From positions 2,728,001-2,792,000 of the forward strand of contig NZ_CP102290.1 of NCBI RefSeq assembly GCF_025151995.1: a stretch of DNA of 64,000 bases, given 5' to 3'. Position numbers and translations under genes: made by a program. The stretch's first letter is position 1; every line of letters starts with the position of its first letter. The notes under the pieces were generated by a model that saw only the letters and a program-made list of their open reading frames with translations, was not told where the DNA came from and ran no database searches. Source of the DNA: Ruminococcus gauvreauii. GTDB lineage: Bacteria; Bacillota; Clostridia; Lachnospirales; Lachnospiraceae. Below are positions 41,313-49,913 of this stretch, piece by piece.

Positions 41313-42455
41313 ATGGGTAAGAAATGTCTGAGCCTTTTACTGGCCGGGTTATTACTGGCAGTTACGGTGGGGTGCGGGAAAGACGATTCCGCAAAGTTAA
41401 ACGAGGGGGAGGAGCAGACAGAAGAGAAAGATAACGAGCAAGAGGTTAAAGAAAGCCAGGCGGAAGATTCGGGAGTGGAGATTGAACTGCCGGATGAGCA
41501 GAAACTGAAGACGGACTATACGACGGTAAAAGGACTGGAACTGACAGCTGCCTCTCATATTGCGGTCGTTGTAAAAGGGAAGAAGTCTAATTACTGGAAA
41601 GCTGTGCAGACCGGTATGCAGCAGGCGATTGATGATCTGAATGAAGAAGCAGGGTTTGTCGATGATGACAAGATATATATGACTTTTGAGGCACCCGAAC
41701 ATGAAAGTGATGCGGAAGGCCAGATTAACATTGTGGATGCTGTGTTGTCGGAGAATCCTCAGGTGCTGTGCCTGGCGGCCATTGATATGGGGTCATGTGA
41801 AGCTCAGCTGGAGACGGCTGAGGAAAACGGAATACCGGTGATTATCCTGGATTCTGGGGTGATGACGGATGAGCTTGTCTATACCGTGTGTAAAACGGAC
41901 AACAGGGAGGCGGGAGCGGAAGCAGCACGCCGTTTGAGTCAGGGGATGAATGAATCGGGAGAAGTGCTGATTGTTGCGTCGCAGCGTAAAGGGGAATCCA
42001 TATCCGAACGTGTGCAGGGATTTTTGAGTGAAACACAGGATTCTCACGGTTCCGTAGTGGTTATGGAGGTAATTTACGCGGATGATCCGGATGATGACAG
42101 AAGTGTAAAAGACAGATTATTGTCAGTGCTGGAGGAAAGACCTGGCATCAAGGGGATCTTTGCGACTGATGAGACGATGGCATCTGAGGTCCTGGACGTT
42201 CTGGACACAGAAGAAAATGCCCATATTCTGATGGTGGGGTTTGATTCCGGTTCCAGACAGCAGGAGGCCATCCGAGATGGTAAAGAGTATGGGACTGTTT
42301 GTCAGAATCCGTTTGGCATGGGATATGCGACGATAACTTCGGCTGCCAGGGCGATTCTGGGGCTGGAGAATGATAAAGTGATCGACGCAGGCTATCAGTG
42401 GATAGACAGCAGTAATATAGACCACGAAGAAAACCAGAAATTTTTATATGAGTGA
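41313..42455 (+). CDS. Sugar/inositol ABC transporter substrate-binding lipoprotein
   Basis: 380 residues. The lipoprotein signal has a lipobox ending V-T-V-G-C (Cys about residue 21), followed by an acidic linker (E-G-E-E-Q-T-E-E-K-D-N-E-Q). The RbsB-like two-lobe fold starts near residue 83 (H-I-A-V-V-V-K-G-K). It lies directly before a LacI regulator and the iol genes, so an inositol or related polyol ligand is likely (inference). No permease or ATPase gene is adjacent, so the protein is an orphan that must use a transporter encoded elsewhere or act as a sensor. Confidence 0.88.
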   Translation: MGKKCLSLLLAGLLLAVTVGCGKDDSAKLNEGEEQTEEKDNEQEVKESQAEDSGVEIELPDEQKLKTDYTTVKGLELTAASHIAVVVKGKKSNYWKAVQTGMQQAIDDLNEEAGFVDDDKIYMTFEAPEHESDAEGQINIVDAVLSENPQVLCLAAIDMGSCEAQLETAEENGIPVIILDSGVMTDELVYTVCKTDNREAGAEAARRLSQGMNESGEVLIVASQRKGESISERVQGFLSETQDSHGSVVVMEVIYADDPDDDRSVKDRLLSVLEERPGIKGIFATDETMASEVLDVLDTEENAHILMVGFDSGSRQQEAIRDGKEYGTVCQNPFGMGYATITSAARAILGLENDKVIDAGYQWIDSSNIDHEENQKFLYE

Positions 42456-42467
42456 GAGTAGGAGAAA

Positions 42468-43496
42468 ATGGCTGGAACGATAAGACAGATAGCACAGATT
42501 GCCGGGGTTTCCCGCGGAACAGTTGACCGGGCGCTTAATCACAGAGGGAGAATAAACCCTGAGGTAGCCCGGAGAATCTGGGAAATAGCTGAGGAACTGG
42601 ATTATCATCCGCGAAAAAAAGCGGAAACGGACGAGAATCAAGAGGGCGAACTTCGTATCGGAGTGATTACACAGATGTCGGAGTCCTCTTTCATGATTCC
42701 GGTGCATCAGGGTATCGCGGACGTTGAAAAAGAGCTGAGAGAACGGAATGTGGTTCTTTATATCCGCAATATTGTCTCGGTGGATGAGCAGGAGCAGTTA
42801 AAAGCCATCGATGAACTGGACAAACTTCGGATATCGGGACTTGCAATCATGCCCGTGGAGTGTGACAGTGTCAGAAGCCGCCTTAACAGGCTGATGGAGG
42901 AGCGGCATATACCGGTTGTGACATTTAATTCTGATATCGTCGGTACGAAGCGCAGCTGTTTTGTGGGTCTTGATAACAGAAAAAGCGGCCGTGCCGCCGC
43001 AGGGCTGATGGGAATGCTGACGCGGGGCAGCGGAAAAATACTGATCATTACCGGTTTTTTTACCAACAGTGTCAACAGCCTGAGGGTAGAAGGATTTATC
43101 GAAGAAGTAAAGCAGTCGTTTCCGGATATGGAGCTGCTTGGCGTACAGAGCAGTTCCGGGGATGCCAAAGAAGTGGAGCAGATTATTGTGAACACCATGC
43201 ATATGATGCCGGATCTGGCTGGGATTTTCGTGGCGTCACGGGGGCAGGGCGGTGTGTGCTGTGCGCTTGACAAAATCAGGCCAAAACACAGGCCGTATGT
43301 CATCGTGTACGATATGACACCGAAAAATGCCGAGGCTCTGGAAAAGAATTACTTTGATTTCCTGATTGATCAGGAAGGGTATGTTCAGGGGTACCGGGCG
43401 ATTCACCTTCTGTATGATCATCTGATCAAGGGAAGAGAATTAAATCAGGATATGATGTTCACAGACATTAAAATTCTTACAAAATACAATATTTAG
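42468..43496 (+). CDS. LacI-family transcriptional regulator (iol region, first)
   Basis: 342 residues. The N-terminal LacI helix-turn-helix is T-I-R-Q-I-A-Q-I-A-G-V-S-R-G-T-V-D-R-A-L-N, with the hinge helix near residue 50 and a periplasmic-binding-protein-like ligand domain after it. TAGGAGA precedes the ATG. It is 12 bases after the binding-protein stop, so the two are one unit. The second LacI protein at 46690 is a clear paralogue (same S-R-G-T-V-D-R-A-L-N core). Imperfect palindromes with GGCACGC half-sites downstream are its likely targets. Effector probably inositol or a catabolite (inference). Confidence 0.9.
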   Translation: MAGTIRQIAQIAGVSRGTVDRALNHRGRINPEVARRIWEIAEELDYHPRKKAETDENQEGELRIGVITQMSESSFMIPVHQGIADVEKELRERNVVLYIRNIVSVDEQEQLKAIDELDKLRISGLAIMPVECDSVRSRLNRLMEERHIPVVTFNSDIVGTKRSCFVGLDNRKSGRAAAGLMGMLTRGSGKILIITGFFTNSVNSLRVEGFIEEVKQSFPDMELLGVQSSSGDAKEVEQIIVNTMHMMPDLAGIFVASRGQGGVCCALDKIRPKHRPYVIVYDMTPKNAEALEKNYFDFLIDQEGYVQGYRAIHLLYDHLIKGRELNQDMMFTDIKILTKYNI

Positions 43497-43502
43497 AATT
43501 AA

Positions 43503-43523
43503 TTGGCACGCTGTGCGTGCCAA
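43503..43523. promoter_or_regulatory. LacI-type operator candidate after the first LacI gene
   Basis: Inverted repeat TTGGCACGC ... GCGTGCCAA (43503-43511 with 43515-43523), centre TGT, followed by another half-site GCGTGCCAA at 43526-43534. It lies between the regulator stop and its terminator. It could instead be an RNA stem. Confidence 0.5.
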
Positions 43524-43545
43524 GTGCGTGCCAAAACTTTTGTGC

Positions 43546-43573
43546 AATCCCTCCAACTGAGGGATTTTTTTTT
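43546..43573 (+). terminator. Terminator after the first LacI gene
   Basis: 8-bp stem AATCCCTC (43546-43553) with GAGGGATT (43559-43566), then a run of T to 43573. Confidence 0.92.
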
Positions 43574-43612
43574 GTGTATAATATAAAATAAGGGAATATC
43601 CACAAAAAATGC

Positions 43613-43641
43613 TTGCGCGAAAGAGGCTCAGGTGTTAGAAT
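43613..43641 (+). promoter_or_regulatory. Promoter of iolD
   Basis: TTGCGC (43613-43618), 17-bp spacer, TAGAAT (43636-43641). The expected start is about 43648, about 88 bases before the iolD ATG. Confidence 0.6.
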
Positions 43642-43663
43642 AAGTGCATAAAAGGTAAGTAAA

Positions 43664-43686
43664 TTGCGTGTCAAAAAGGCACGCAA
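43664..43686. promoter_or_regulatory. Operator candidate in the iolD leader
   Basis: Inverted repeat TTGCGTG (43664-43670) and CACGCAA (43680-43686) just downstream of the predicted start site. It shares the GGCACGC half-site with the element at 43503. Repression by a LacI protein is the simplest reading. Confidence 0.5.
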
Positions 43687-43735
43687 GCAGGTGAGGCATC
43701 GGAGGATGCCGCGTAGAATAGGAGGATATTGAGCA

Positions 43736-45667
43736 ATGGAAAAAACAACCAGAATGACAGTTGCCCAGGCAATTGTAAAATTCCTTGACAATCAGTACGT
43801 CAGCCTTGACGGTCAGGAGACAAAATTTGTTGAAGGCTTCTTTACCATCTTCGGACATGGTATCGCTGTCGGTCTTGGAGAGGCGCTGGATACAAATCCT
43901 GGTCAGTTAAAAGTTATGCAGGGAAGAAATGAGCAGGGTATGTGCCATACTGCAATTGCATTTGCAAAACAGCACAACAGAAGAAAGATCATTCCCTGTG
44001 CATCTTCTGTAGGACCTGGAGCTGCCAACATGGTTACAGCATGTGCTACTGCAACTGTAAATAATATTCCGCTGCTGGTATTCCCGGCAGATACATTTGC
44101 CTCCAGACAGCCAGATCCGGTTCTGCAGCAGCTGGAGCAGAGCAACAGCCTTGCTGTCACAACAAATGATGCGTTTAAACCGGTTTGTAAATACTGGGAC
44201 CGCGTGACACGTCCGGAACATATCATGACGGCGCTGATCAGCGCAATGCGTGTGCTGACTGATCCGGCTGAAGCAGGCGCATGCTGCATTGGGCTTTGTC
44301 AGGACGTAGAGGGTGAGTCTTTTGACTTCCCGGACTACTTCTTCCAGAAGAGAGTACACAGGATTACAAGACCGGTTGCAGTTGACGAAGAACTGGAAGA
44401 TGTTGCGGCAGTGATCGCAGAAGCGAAAAAACCGCTTATCATTGTAGGCGGCGGTGTGAAATACTCTGAAGCAGGCGAAACGGTTGAGAAATTCTGTGAA
44501 GAATTTAAAATTCCATTCGGCGAGAGCCAGGCAGGTAAGAGTGCCTGCAAATCAAGCCATCCATACTGCCTGGGCGGTATCGGTGTTACGGGAACACTTG
44601 CTTCCAATGTCATTGCGAAAGATGCAGATGTTGTCATTGCGATCGGAAGCAGACTGTCTGATTTTACGACAAGCTCTAAGAGACTGTTTACAAATTCAGA
44701 TTCAAAATTTGTTACAATTAATAACAACAGATACCACGCATACAAAATGGATGCAGTAAAGGCTGTCGGTGATGCCAAGGTTACGATCGAAGCGCTGGCT
44801 GAGAAGCTGAGAGCAAAGGGCTATGTTTCTGCATACAGCGGAGAGATTGAGGCGGCTAAAAAGGCATGGGATGAGGAAATGGCTCATCTGGCAGGCATTA
44901 CATACACAGGCGATGACTTCGATCCGATCATCAAAAACAGAGATCCGCGTACTGTTCCGGAATTTGTTAAAATGACGGGCGGAATGATCACACAGACGGC
45001 CGCACTTGCAGCGATCCGCGAAGTGATCGACAAAGATGCCAACTACATTACAGCAGGCGGAAGTCTTCCAAGCTGTTCACAGAGAATGTGGACAACAGAT
45101 AAACGCTGCGGATACCATGCAGAGTACGGCTATTCCTGTATGGGATATGAAGTTGCGGCAACACTCGGCGTGAAAATGGCTGATCCGGACAACGAAGTAT
45201 ACGCAGTTGTCGGAGATGCAAGCTTCCAGATGCTGCACAGCGAGATCATGACCATCATGCAGGAAAAACAGAAAGTTAACATTTTAGTATTTGACAACTG
45301 TGGATTCGGATGCATCAACAATCTGGAGATGGGCCATGGTATCGGAAGCATTGCTACTGAGTTCCGTTACAGTGAAGGACAGAAGCCGTGTGGTGACCTG
45401 ATCCCGGTTGACTACGCAAAAGTTGGCGAGGGATACGGCCTGAAGACATATACATGTAAGACGATTCAGGAACTGAAAGATGCTCTGGAAGATGCTAAGA
45501 AACAGACGGTTGCCTGCCTGTTTGATCTGAAAGTTATTCCGAAAACGATGACTGACGGATATGAGTCATGGTGGAATGTTGGCATTGCTACTACTTCTGA
45601 GAAAGAAAGCGTTCGCGAAGCCTGCGAAGGTGTTATGGAAGGAAGAGCAGAAGCAAGAAAATATTGA
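43736..45667 (+). CDS. iolD: 3D-(3,5/4)-trihydroxycyclohexane-1,2-dione acylhydrolase
   Basis: 643 residues, the length of IolD. It is a ThDP-dependent enzyme of the acetolactate-synthase fold that opens the inositol-derived ring to 5-deoxyglucuronate. Seen: the ThDP glutamate segment G-R-N-E-Q-G-M-C-H near residue 63, a central domain (I-I-V-G-G-G-V-K-Y near 240), and the ThDP/Mg motif G-D-A-S-F-Q ... N-C-G-F-G near 491-523. GGAGGAT precedes the ATG. It is the first catabolic gene of the iol region. Its codon use (AGA, GCA-rich) is typical of highly expressed genes here. Confidence 0.95.
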   Translation: MEKTTRMTVAQAIVKFLDNQYVSLDGQETKFVEGFFTIFGHGIAVGLGEALDTNPGQLKVMQGRNEQGMCHTAIAFAKQHNRRKIIPCASSVGPGAANMVTACATATVNNIPLLVFPADTFASRQPDPVLQQLEQSNSLAVTTNDAFKPVCKYWDRVTRPEHIMTALISAMRVLTDPAEAGACCIGLCQDVEGESFDFPDYFFQKRVHRITRPVAVDEELEDVAAVIAEAKKPLIIVGGGVKYSEAGETVEKFCEEFKIPFGESQAGKSACKSSHPYCLGGIGVTGTLASNVIAKDADVVIAIGSRLSDFTTSSKRLFTNSDSKFVTINNNRYHAYKMDAVKAVGDAKVTIEALAEKLRAKGYVSAYSGEIEAAKKAWDEEMAHLAGITYTGDDFDPIIKNRDPRTVPEFVKMTGGMITQTAALAAIREVIDKDANYITAGGSLPSCSQRMWTTDKRCGYHAEYGYSCMGYEVAATLGVKMADPDNEVYAVVGDASFQMLHSEIMTIMQEKQKVNILVFDNCGFGCINNLEMGHGIGSIATEFRYSEGQKPCGDLIPVDYAKVGEGYGLKTYTCKTIQELKDALEDAKKQTVACLFDLKVIPKTMTDGYESWWNVGIATTSEKESVREACEGVMEGRAEARKY

Positions 45668-45801
45668 TGTCAGGGTGCTGAGTGCCGGTGGCACTTGTTT
45701 AGCACTGACCGAAGCGGAGATGCGGGAGCACATCGTGCGAAGCAATCCGTGGCATCAATCAGGGGCAAAATATCTTTGCCTCAACATCATACGATTTATA
45801 A

Positions 45802-45831
45802 TTTGGTGGAGGGTTTTTGCCTTCCACCAAA
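45802..45831 (+). other. Hairpin in the iolD-iolB gap
   Basis: 11-bp stem TTTGGTGGAGG (45802-45812) with CTTCCACCAAA (45821-45831), loop GTTTTTGC. It is followed by only a short T stretch, so it may be a weak attenuator or an mRNA processing/stability element between iolD and iolB. Confidence 0.55.
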
Positions 45832-45862
45832 ATTGTATTTAAAGATATGCTGGAGGTGTAAA

Positions 45863-46639
45863 ATGGGAAAAGATTTTGGCTATCCCGCCTGGAGTGCGGA
45901 CGGTGAACAGATCGTAACAGAGTATGAAGGCGATTACAGCGATATGCTGATGGATATTCGGCTGTTCAGAATGAATTTGGGATCTGTGAAGACATTGAGA
46001 AAACCTGAGGAGGAGACTGCAGTGCTGCTGCTTCAGGGGAACATAAGCCTGGCATGGGATGGACAGGTGCAGCAGGTCTCCAGGAAAGATGTCTGGACGG
46101 AAGGGCTGTGGTGCCTGCACGTCTGCAAAAATGTTGAGATCACGGTTACGGCAAAGTCTGATGACGTTGAACTACTGATACAGTCCACTCATAATAACAG
46201 GACTTTTCCTTCAAAGCTGTACGGCCCCGAGGATGCGCCCTGGATCGAGAGGTGTCATGGGAAATATGGAGATACGGCGAAGCGGAAAGTCAGTACGATA
46301 TTCGACTATGAATCAGCACCATATTCGAATATGGTGATCGGAGAAATCATGAATGAACCTGGAAACTGGTGCGGCTATCTTCCGCACACCCATCCGCAGC
46401 CGGAAGTGTATTACTTTAAGTTTGAGCGTCCGGAGGGGTTTGGAGCCAGCTTTGTAGGAGAAGATGTCTACTACATTAAGGATGGAAGTTTCAGTGCCAT
46501 TCCGGGAGGCAAGACGCATCCGCAGTCTGCGGCACCGGGGTATCGGATGTTTATCGTATGGATGATCCGTCACTTCGATGACAATCCGTGGACGGTGGGC
46601 ACGTATGATGAAAGATTCACATGGCTGGATGAGGTTTAA
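45863..46639 (+). CDS. iolB: 5-deoxy-glucuronate isomerase
   Basis: 258 residues of the KduI/IolB double cupin, converting 5-deoxyglucuronate to 5-dehydro-2-deoxygluconate. Metal-site residues are visible in H-T-H-P-Q-P-E-V-Y-Y-F (about 172-182) and in the matching H-P-Q-S-A-A-P-G-Y near 224. TGGAGGTG sits 7 bases before ATG 45863; the upstream in-frame extension is non-coding leader. It follows iolD by 195 bases that hold a hairpin. Confidence 0.93.
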   Translation: MGKDFGYPAWSADGEQIVTEYEGDYSDMLMDIRLFRMNLGSVKTLRKPEEETAVLLLQGNISLAWDGQVQQVSRKDVWTEGLWCLHVCKNVEITVTAKSDDVELLIQSTHNNRTFPSKLYGPEDAPWIERCHGKYGDTAKRKVSTIFDYESAPYSNMVIGEIMNEPGNWCGYLPHTHPQPEVYYFKFERPEGFGASFVGEDVYYIKDGSFSAIPGGKTHPQSAAPGYRMFIVWMIRHFDDNPWTVGTYDERFTWLDEV

Positions 46640-46689
46640 TAAAATCTGCTGCAACGTATAGATTGCTGACTGTTGGAAGGGGACATATT

Positions 46690-47727
46690 ATGGCAGTGAC
46701 ACTACAGGAAATTGCAGAACGCGCCGGAGTATCCCGGGGGACAGTTGACCGTGCGCTGAACAACAGGGGGCGGATCCGACCCGAGGTGGCAGACCGTATC
46801 CGGCAGATCGCCGAGGAGATGGGGTACCGTCCGAACCGTGCGGGCAAGGCGCTCGCCATGGCAAGACGATCTATCTGCATCGGGGTAGTTCTCCAGGAAG
46901 TCGAGACGATGTTCATGCGGGGGATTCTCGAAGGAATAGAGGCGGCAAGGGAAGAACTGGGTCATCTCGGGGCTTCCGTGGTCTTAAAAGAAATTAAAGG
47001 TTTGAACACGAAAGCGGTGATCGATGCGATGGAGGAGCTCCGGTCACAGAATGTACATGCGATTGCAATGAATCCATCCATGAACAGACGGACGAAGGAG
47101 ACGATTGACCGGTTTGCGGATGAATATGGCATTCCGATTGTCACATTTAATACCGATCTTGAAGATTGCAGCCGTCTCTGTTATATTGGTCAGAATACGT
47201 ATGAATGCGGGCGGGCGGCAGCCGGCCTGATGGGTGAAATCATTGGCGGGCGCGGAGAAGTGGGCGTTATCACGGGCTATGAGGCGAATCCTAGTCTGAA
47301 CAAGCGGGTGGAAGGATTTCGTGATGAGATTGCAGCACGTTTTCCTGAAATAAAACTCGTTGGCGTACAGTATGCGTACAACAGCGACGCTATTGCTGAG
47401 GATATTACCAGGGAACTGGTGGAGCGCCACCCGGAGATCAGTGGATTATTTCTGACGGTAAATGTGGAGCAGGGAGTCTGTGCGGCGCTGGAAAAAGAGG
47501 GGATCATCGGAAGGGTGAAGATCATATCCAATGATTTGAATGAGAATAACAGAAAACTGCTGTGTGACGGAAACATCGCGTTTGTGCTGGAGCAGAATGC
47601 AAGAGTTCAGGGCTACGAACCGATTATGGTACTTTTTCATCTCGTGTTTGACGGAGAGAAACCGCAGTGTGAGTTTCAGTATACGGATCTTACGATACGA
47701 ACCAGATATAATCTGCCGCCTGTATAA
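46690..47727 (+). CDS. LacI-family transcriptional regulator (iol region, second)
   Basis: 345 residues. HTH: T-L-Q-E-I-A-E-R-A-G-V-S-R-G-T-V-D-R-A-L-N, hinge N-R-A-G-K-A-L-A near 52, then a RbsB-like sensor domain. ATG 46690 follows GGAAGGGG. It is a paralogue of the regulator at 42468. Its position between iolB and iolG, with a dyad at the iolG promoter, makes it a candidate repressor of iolG. Two LacI proteins in one inositol locus could split control between early and late steps (inference). Confidence 0.9.
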   Translation: MAVTLQEIAERAGVSRGTVDRALNNRGRIRPEVADRIRQIAEEMGYRPNRAGKALAMARRSICIGVVLQEVETMFMRGILEGIEAAREELGHLGASVVLKEIKGLNTKAVIDAMEELRSQNVHAIAMNPSMNRRTKETIDRFADEYGIPIVTFNTDLEDCSRLCYIGQNTYECGRAAAGLMGEIIGGRGEVGVITGYEANPSLNKRVEGFRDEIAARFPEIKLVGVQYAYNSDAIAEDITRELVERHPEISGLFLTVNVEQGVCAALEKEGIIGRVKIISNDLNENNRKLLCDGNIAFVLEQNARVQGYEPIMVLFHLVFDGEKPQCEFQYTDLTIRTRYNLPPV

Positions 47728-47736
47728 CAGGCGGCA
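47714..47736 (+). terminator. Hairpin overlapping the second LacI stop codon
   Basis: 9-bp stem TGCCGCCTG (47714-47722) with CAGGCGGCA (47728-47736), and the stop codon in the loop. The following TTATTTC is only weakly T-rich. Confidence 0.6.
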
Positions 47737-47793
47737 TTATTTCTGGAAAAATGCATAAAAATGATCCGATAATATTGGGCATATTTCCAAATG

Positions 47794-47820
47794 GTGTACA
47801 CGTGCACGCGGTGTTATACT
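47794..47820 (+). promoter_or_regulatory. iolG promoter -10 with overlapping dyad
   Basis: TATACT (47815-47820) is a likely -10. GTGTACACGTGCAC (47794-47807), palindromic at 12 of 14 positions, covers the -35 region. It is a plausible LacI operator. Confidence 0.5.
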
Positions 47821-47890
47821 GAAGATAGATTAAGGTGGGAAACAGTGACAGAGAAGTAAACTTATTATTCATTCTAAGGAGGATTTTGCT

Positions 47891-48892
47891 ATGTTAAAAG
47901 TTGGTGTTGTAGGCTGTGGGATGATTGGTCAGGAGCATATTAAGCGGCTGAGCAAAAAGCTGCAGGGCGTACAGGTTGTCGCTGTGTCTGATGTGTTTGA
48001 AGAAGGCGCCAGAAAAGCTGCCGGGATCTGCGGGGCAAAAGTCTATACAGACGGAGCCGATCTTGTTGCAGACCCGGATGTAGAGGCAGTGGTAGTGACC
48101 TCGCCGGGGTTTGCGCACAAGGAAACCGTACTTCAGGCGATTGCGGCGGGAAAAAGAGTATTTTCGGAGAAACCGCTTGCTACGACAGCGGCGGATTGCA
48201 AGGAAATCGTAGAGGCTGAGATGGCATCCGGTAAACATCTTGTGCAGGTGGGATTTAACCGCCGGTATGATAAGGGCTACCATCAGCTGAAAGAAGTACT
48301 TATGTCGAAGAAATATGGGGAACCGCTGATGGCTCACTGCACGCACCGCAATCCTGTAGTGGCTGATACCTACTCTACGGAAATGGCCGTGCATGATACG
48401 CTGATCCATGAAATTGATGTGATGCACTGGCTGATCGACGACGAGTACGAATCGGCACAGGTTATTATGAACAAGAGAACAAAGAATGCATTGCCGCACC
48501 TTGCGGATCCCCAGTTCATGATTTTCCGGACCAAAGGCGGCATGACGATCGACGTTGAAGTGTTTGTGAACTGCAAATTCGGATACGATATCAATTGCGA
48601 AGTCGTCTGCGAAGAAGGAACTGTGAAGCTGGCGGCGCCGGCTACGCCGATCATTAAAAGTGACGCGAGTGTTGCAACCGGTATCGAGACGAGCTGGATC
48701 AACCGTTTTATCGAATCGTACGATACCGAACTTCAGGACTGGGTAAATGCCGCTGCCGAAGGTATCATCAACGGTCCTACGGCGTGGGACGGCTACGTTG
48801 CAGCAGTGACGGCAGACGCGTTTGTCAAGGCACAGAAGAGCGGTCAGGTTGAACCGATTGTCACAGGGGAAAAACCGGAATTTTACCGCTGA
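47891..48892 (+). CDS. iolG: Inositol 2-dehydrogenase
   Basis: 333 residues of the GFO/IDH/MocA family; it oxidises myo-inositol to scyllo-inosose with NAD. Rossmann motif V-G-C-G-M-I-G-Q near residue 7, family motif S-E-K-P-L-A near 95, catalytic region N-R-R-Y-D near 122 and D-T-L-I-H-E-I-D near 170 with the Asp/His pair. TAAGGAGG is 8 bases before the ATG. First enzyme of the pathway, followed by the isomerase and dehydratase genes after a separate promoter. Confidence 0.93.
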   Translation: MLKVGVVGCGMIGQEHIKRLSKKLQGVQVVAVSDVFEEGARKAAGICGAKVYTDGADLVADPDVEAVVVTSPGFAHKETVLQAIAAGKRVFSEKPLATTAADCKEIVEAEMASGKHLVQVGFNRRYDKGYHQLKEVLMSKKYGEPLMAHCTHRNPVVADTYSTEMAVHDTLIHEIDVMHWLIDDEYESAQVIMNKRTKNALPHLADPQFMIFRTKGGMTIDVEVFVNCKFGYDINCEVVCEEGTVKLAAPATPIIKSDASVATGIETSWINRFIESYDTELQDWVNAAAEGIINGPTAWDGYVAAVTADAFVKAQKSGQVEPIVTGEKPEFYR

Positions 48893-48932
48893 ACGTCCGA
48901 TGTGAAAAATGTGATGTTTTTCATGAAAACAG

Positions 48933-48961
48933 TTGATAAATCCTCCGAAAAAAATTATAAT
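48933..48961 (+). promoter_or_regulatory. Promoter of the iolI-iolE unit
   Basis: TTGATA (48933-48938), 17-bp spacer, TATAAT (48956-48961), in the 152-base gap after iolG. Confidence 0.72.
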
Positions 48962-49044
48962 AAATCTATGCGAGAGGACACGTAAAAGGTAGTTGGCAAT
49001 GATATGTGGATCGCTGAAGTTTAAGAGAATAAGGAGGATTTAGG

Positions 49045-49887
49045 ATGAAGATTGGTTTCAATGAAGCAACAGCTTTGAAGTGTGAAGGTCAATCTTTGAT
49101 GGCAGACCTGGAGATGTGTGAGAAATACGGGTTCGATTATTTTGAAATCCGCTATGACTGCATCGCAAAATACATTCAGGAAGGCCATACACTGGAAGAG
49201 CTGGGGGAATGGTTTAAGAACCATAACATCAAACCATGGGCTTACAATACGCTGGAATTCTTTAACCAGCTGGATCCATTCCAGACTCTGGCCATGGACT
49301 GGCACCTTGACTGGATCAAGGAAGTATGTGACGCGATCGGAATGAAGATGCTGATCGCCGTTCCGTCTTTCAACGTGGGACTGGACAAGAGCGTCAATGA
49401 TATTAAGAAAGAGGCAGCGGCAAGACTGCGCTACATCGCTGAGAAAATGGGGCCGGATATCCGCGTATCTTTAGAGTTCTGCGGCGTGCCGACATGCTCT
49501 GTCAATCAGTTCCAGACAGCATACGATGTGGTGGAGGAAGTGGGTCTTCCCAATGTAGGCGTTACGCTGGATACTTTCCATTTCCATGAGATGGGATCCA
49601 GCCTGGAAGCACTGAGAAAGGCCGATCCGAACAAGATCTTCGTATATCACCTGAATGACTGTGAAGACCTGCCGATCGGATCCTGCGGCGATGACAAACG
49701 TCTGTGGCCGGGTGAGGGTGTTGTGGACCATGCAGGGATCGCAGCAGCTTTGAATGAGATCGGATTCGACGGTGTATGCACAATCGAAGAATTCCGTCCG
49801 GAATACTACGCAATGCCTCATGAAGAGAACATCAGGAAAGCGGCAGAAGTGACAAAGGAATTTGTCGCAAAGTATTATAATAAATAA
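49045..49887 (+). CDS. iolI: 2-keto-myo-inositol isomerase (IolI-type)
   Basis: 280 residues, TIM barrel of the AP-endonuclease-2/IolI family, closely resembling Bacillus IolI in length and landmarks: C-F-N-E-A-T-like start (I-G-F-N-E-A-T), F-D-Y-F-E-I-R near 32, S-L-E-F-C-G near 142, V-T-L-D-T-F-H-F-H-E-M-G-S near 173, and E-E-F-R-P-E-Y-Y near 250. The metal ligands Glu, Asp, His and Glu are all present. It interconverts inosose isomers. AAGGAGG precedes the ATG. It pairs with iolE downstream. Confidence 0.88.
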   Translation: MKIGFNEATALKCEGQSLMADLEMCEKYGFDYFEIRYDCIAKYIQEGHTLEELGEWFKNHNIKPWAYNTLEFFNQLDPFQTLAMDWHLDWIKEVCDAIGMKMLIAVPSFNVGLDKSVNDIKKEAAARLRYIAEKMGPDIRVSLEFCGVPTCSVNQFQTAYDVVEEVGLPNVGVTLDTFHFHEMGSSLEALRKADPNKIFVYHLNDCEDLPIGSCGDDKRLWPGEGVVDHAGIAAALNEIGFDGVCTIEEFRPEYYAMPHEENIRKAAEVTKEFVAKYYNK

Positions 49888-49913
49888 GGAATGGAAAAGG
49901 AGAAAAGGATAAG

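Noticed and set aside
45668..45862. Extended N terminus of IolB or a small gene between iolD and iolB
   Set aside because: The upstream in-frame extension lacks a ribosome site and contains a hairpin, while AGGTG fits ATG 45863 and the known IolB N terminus.
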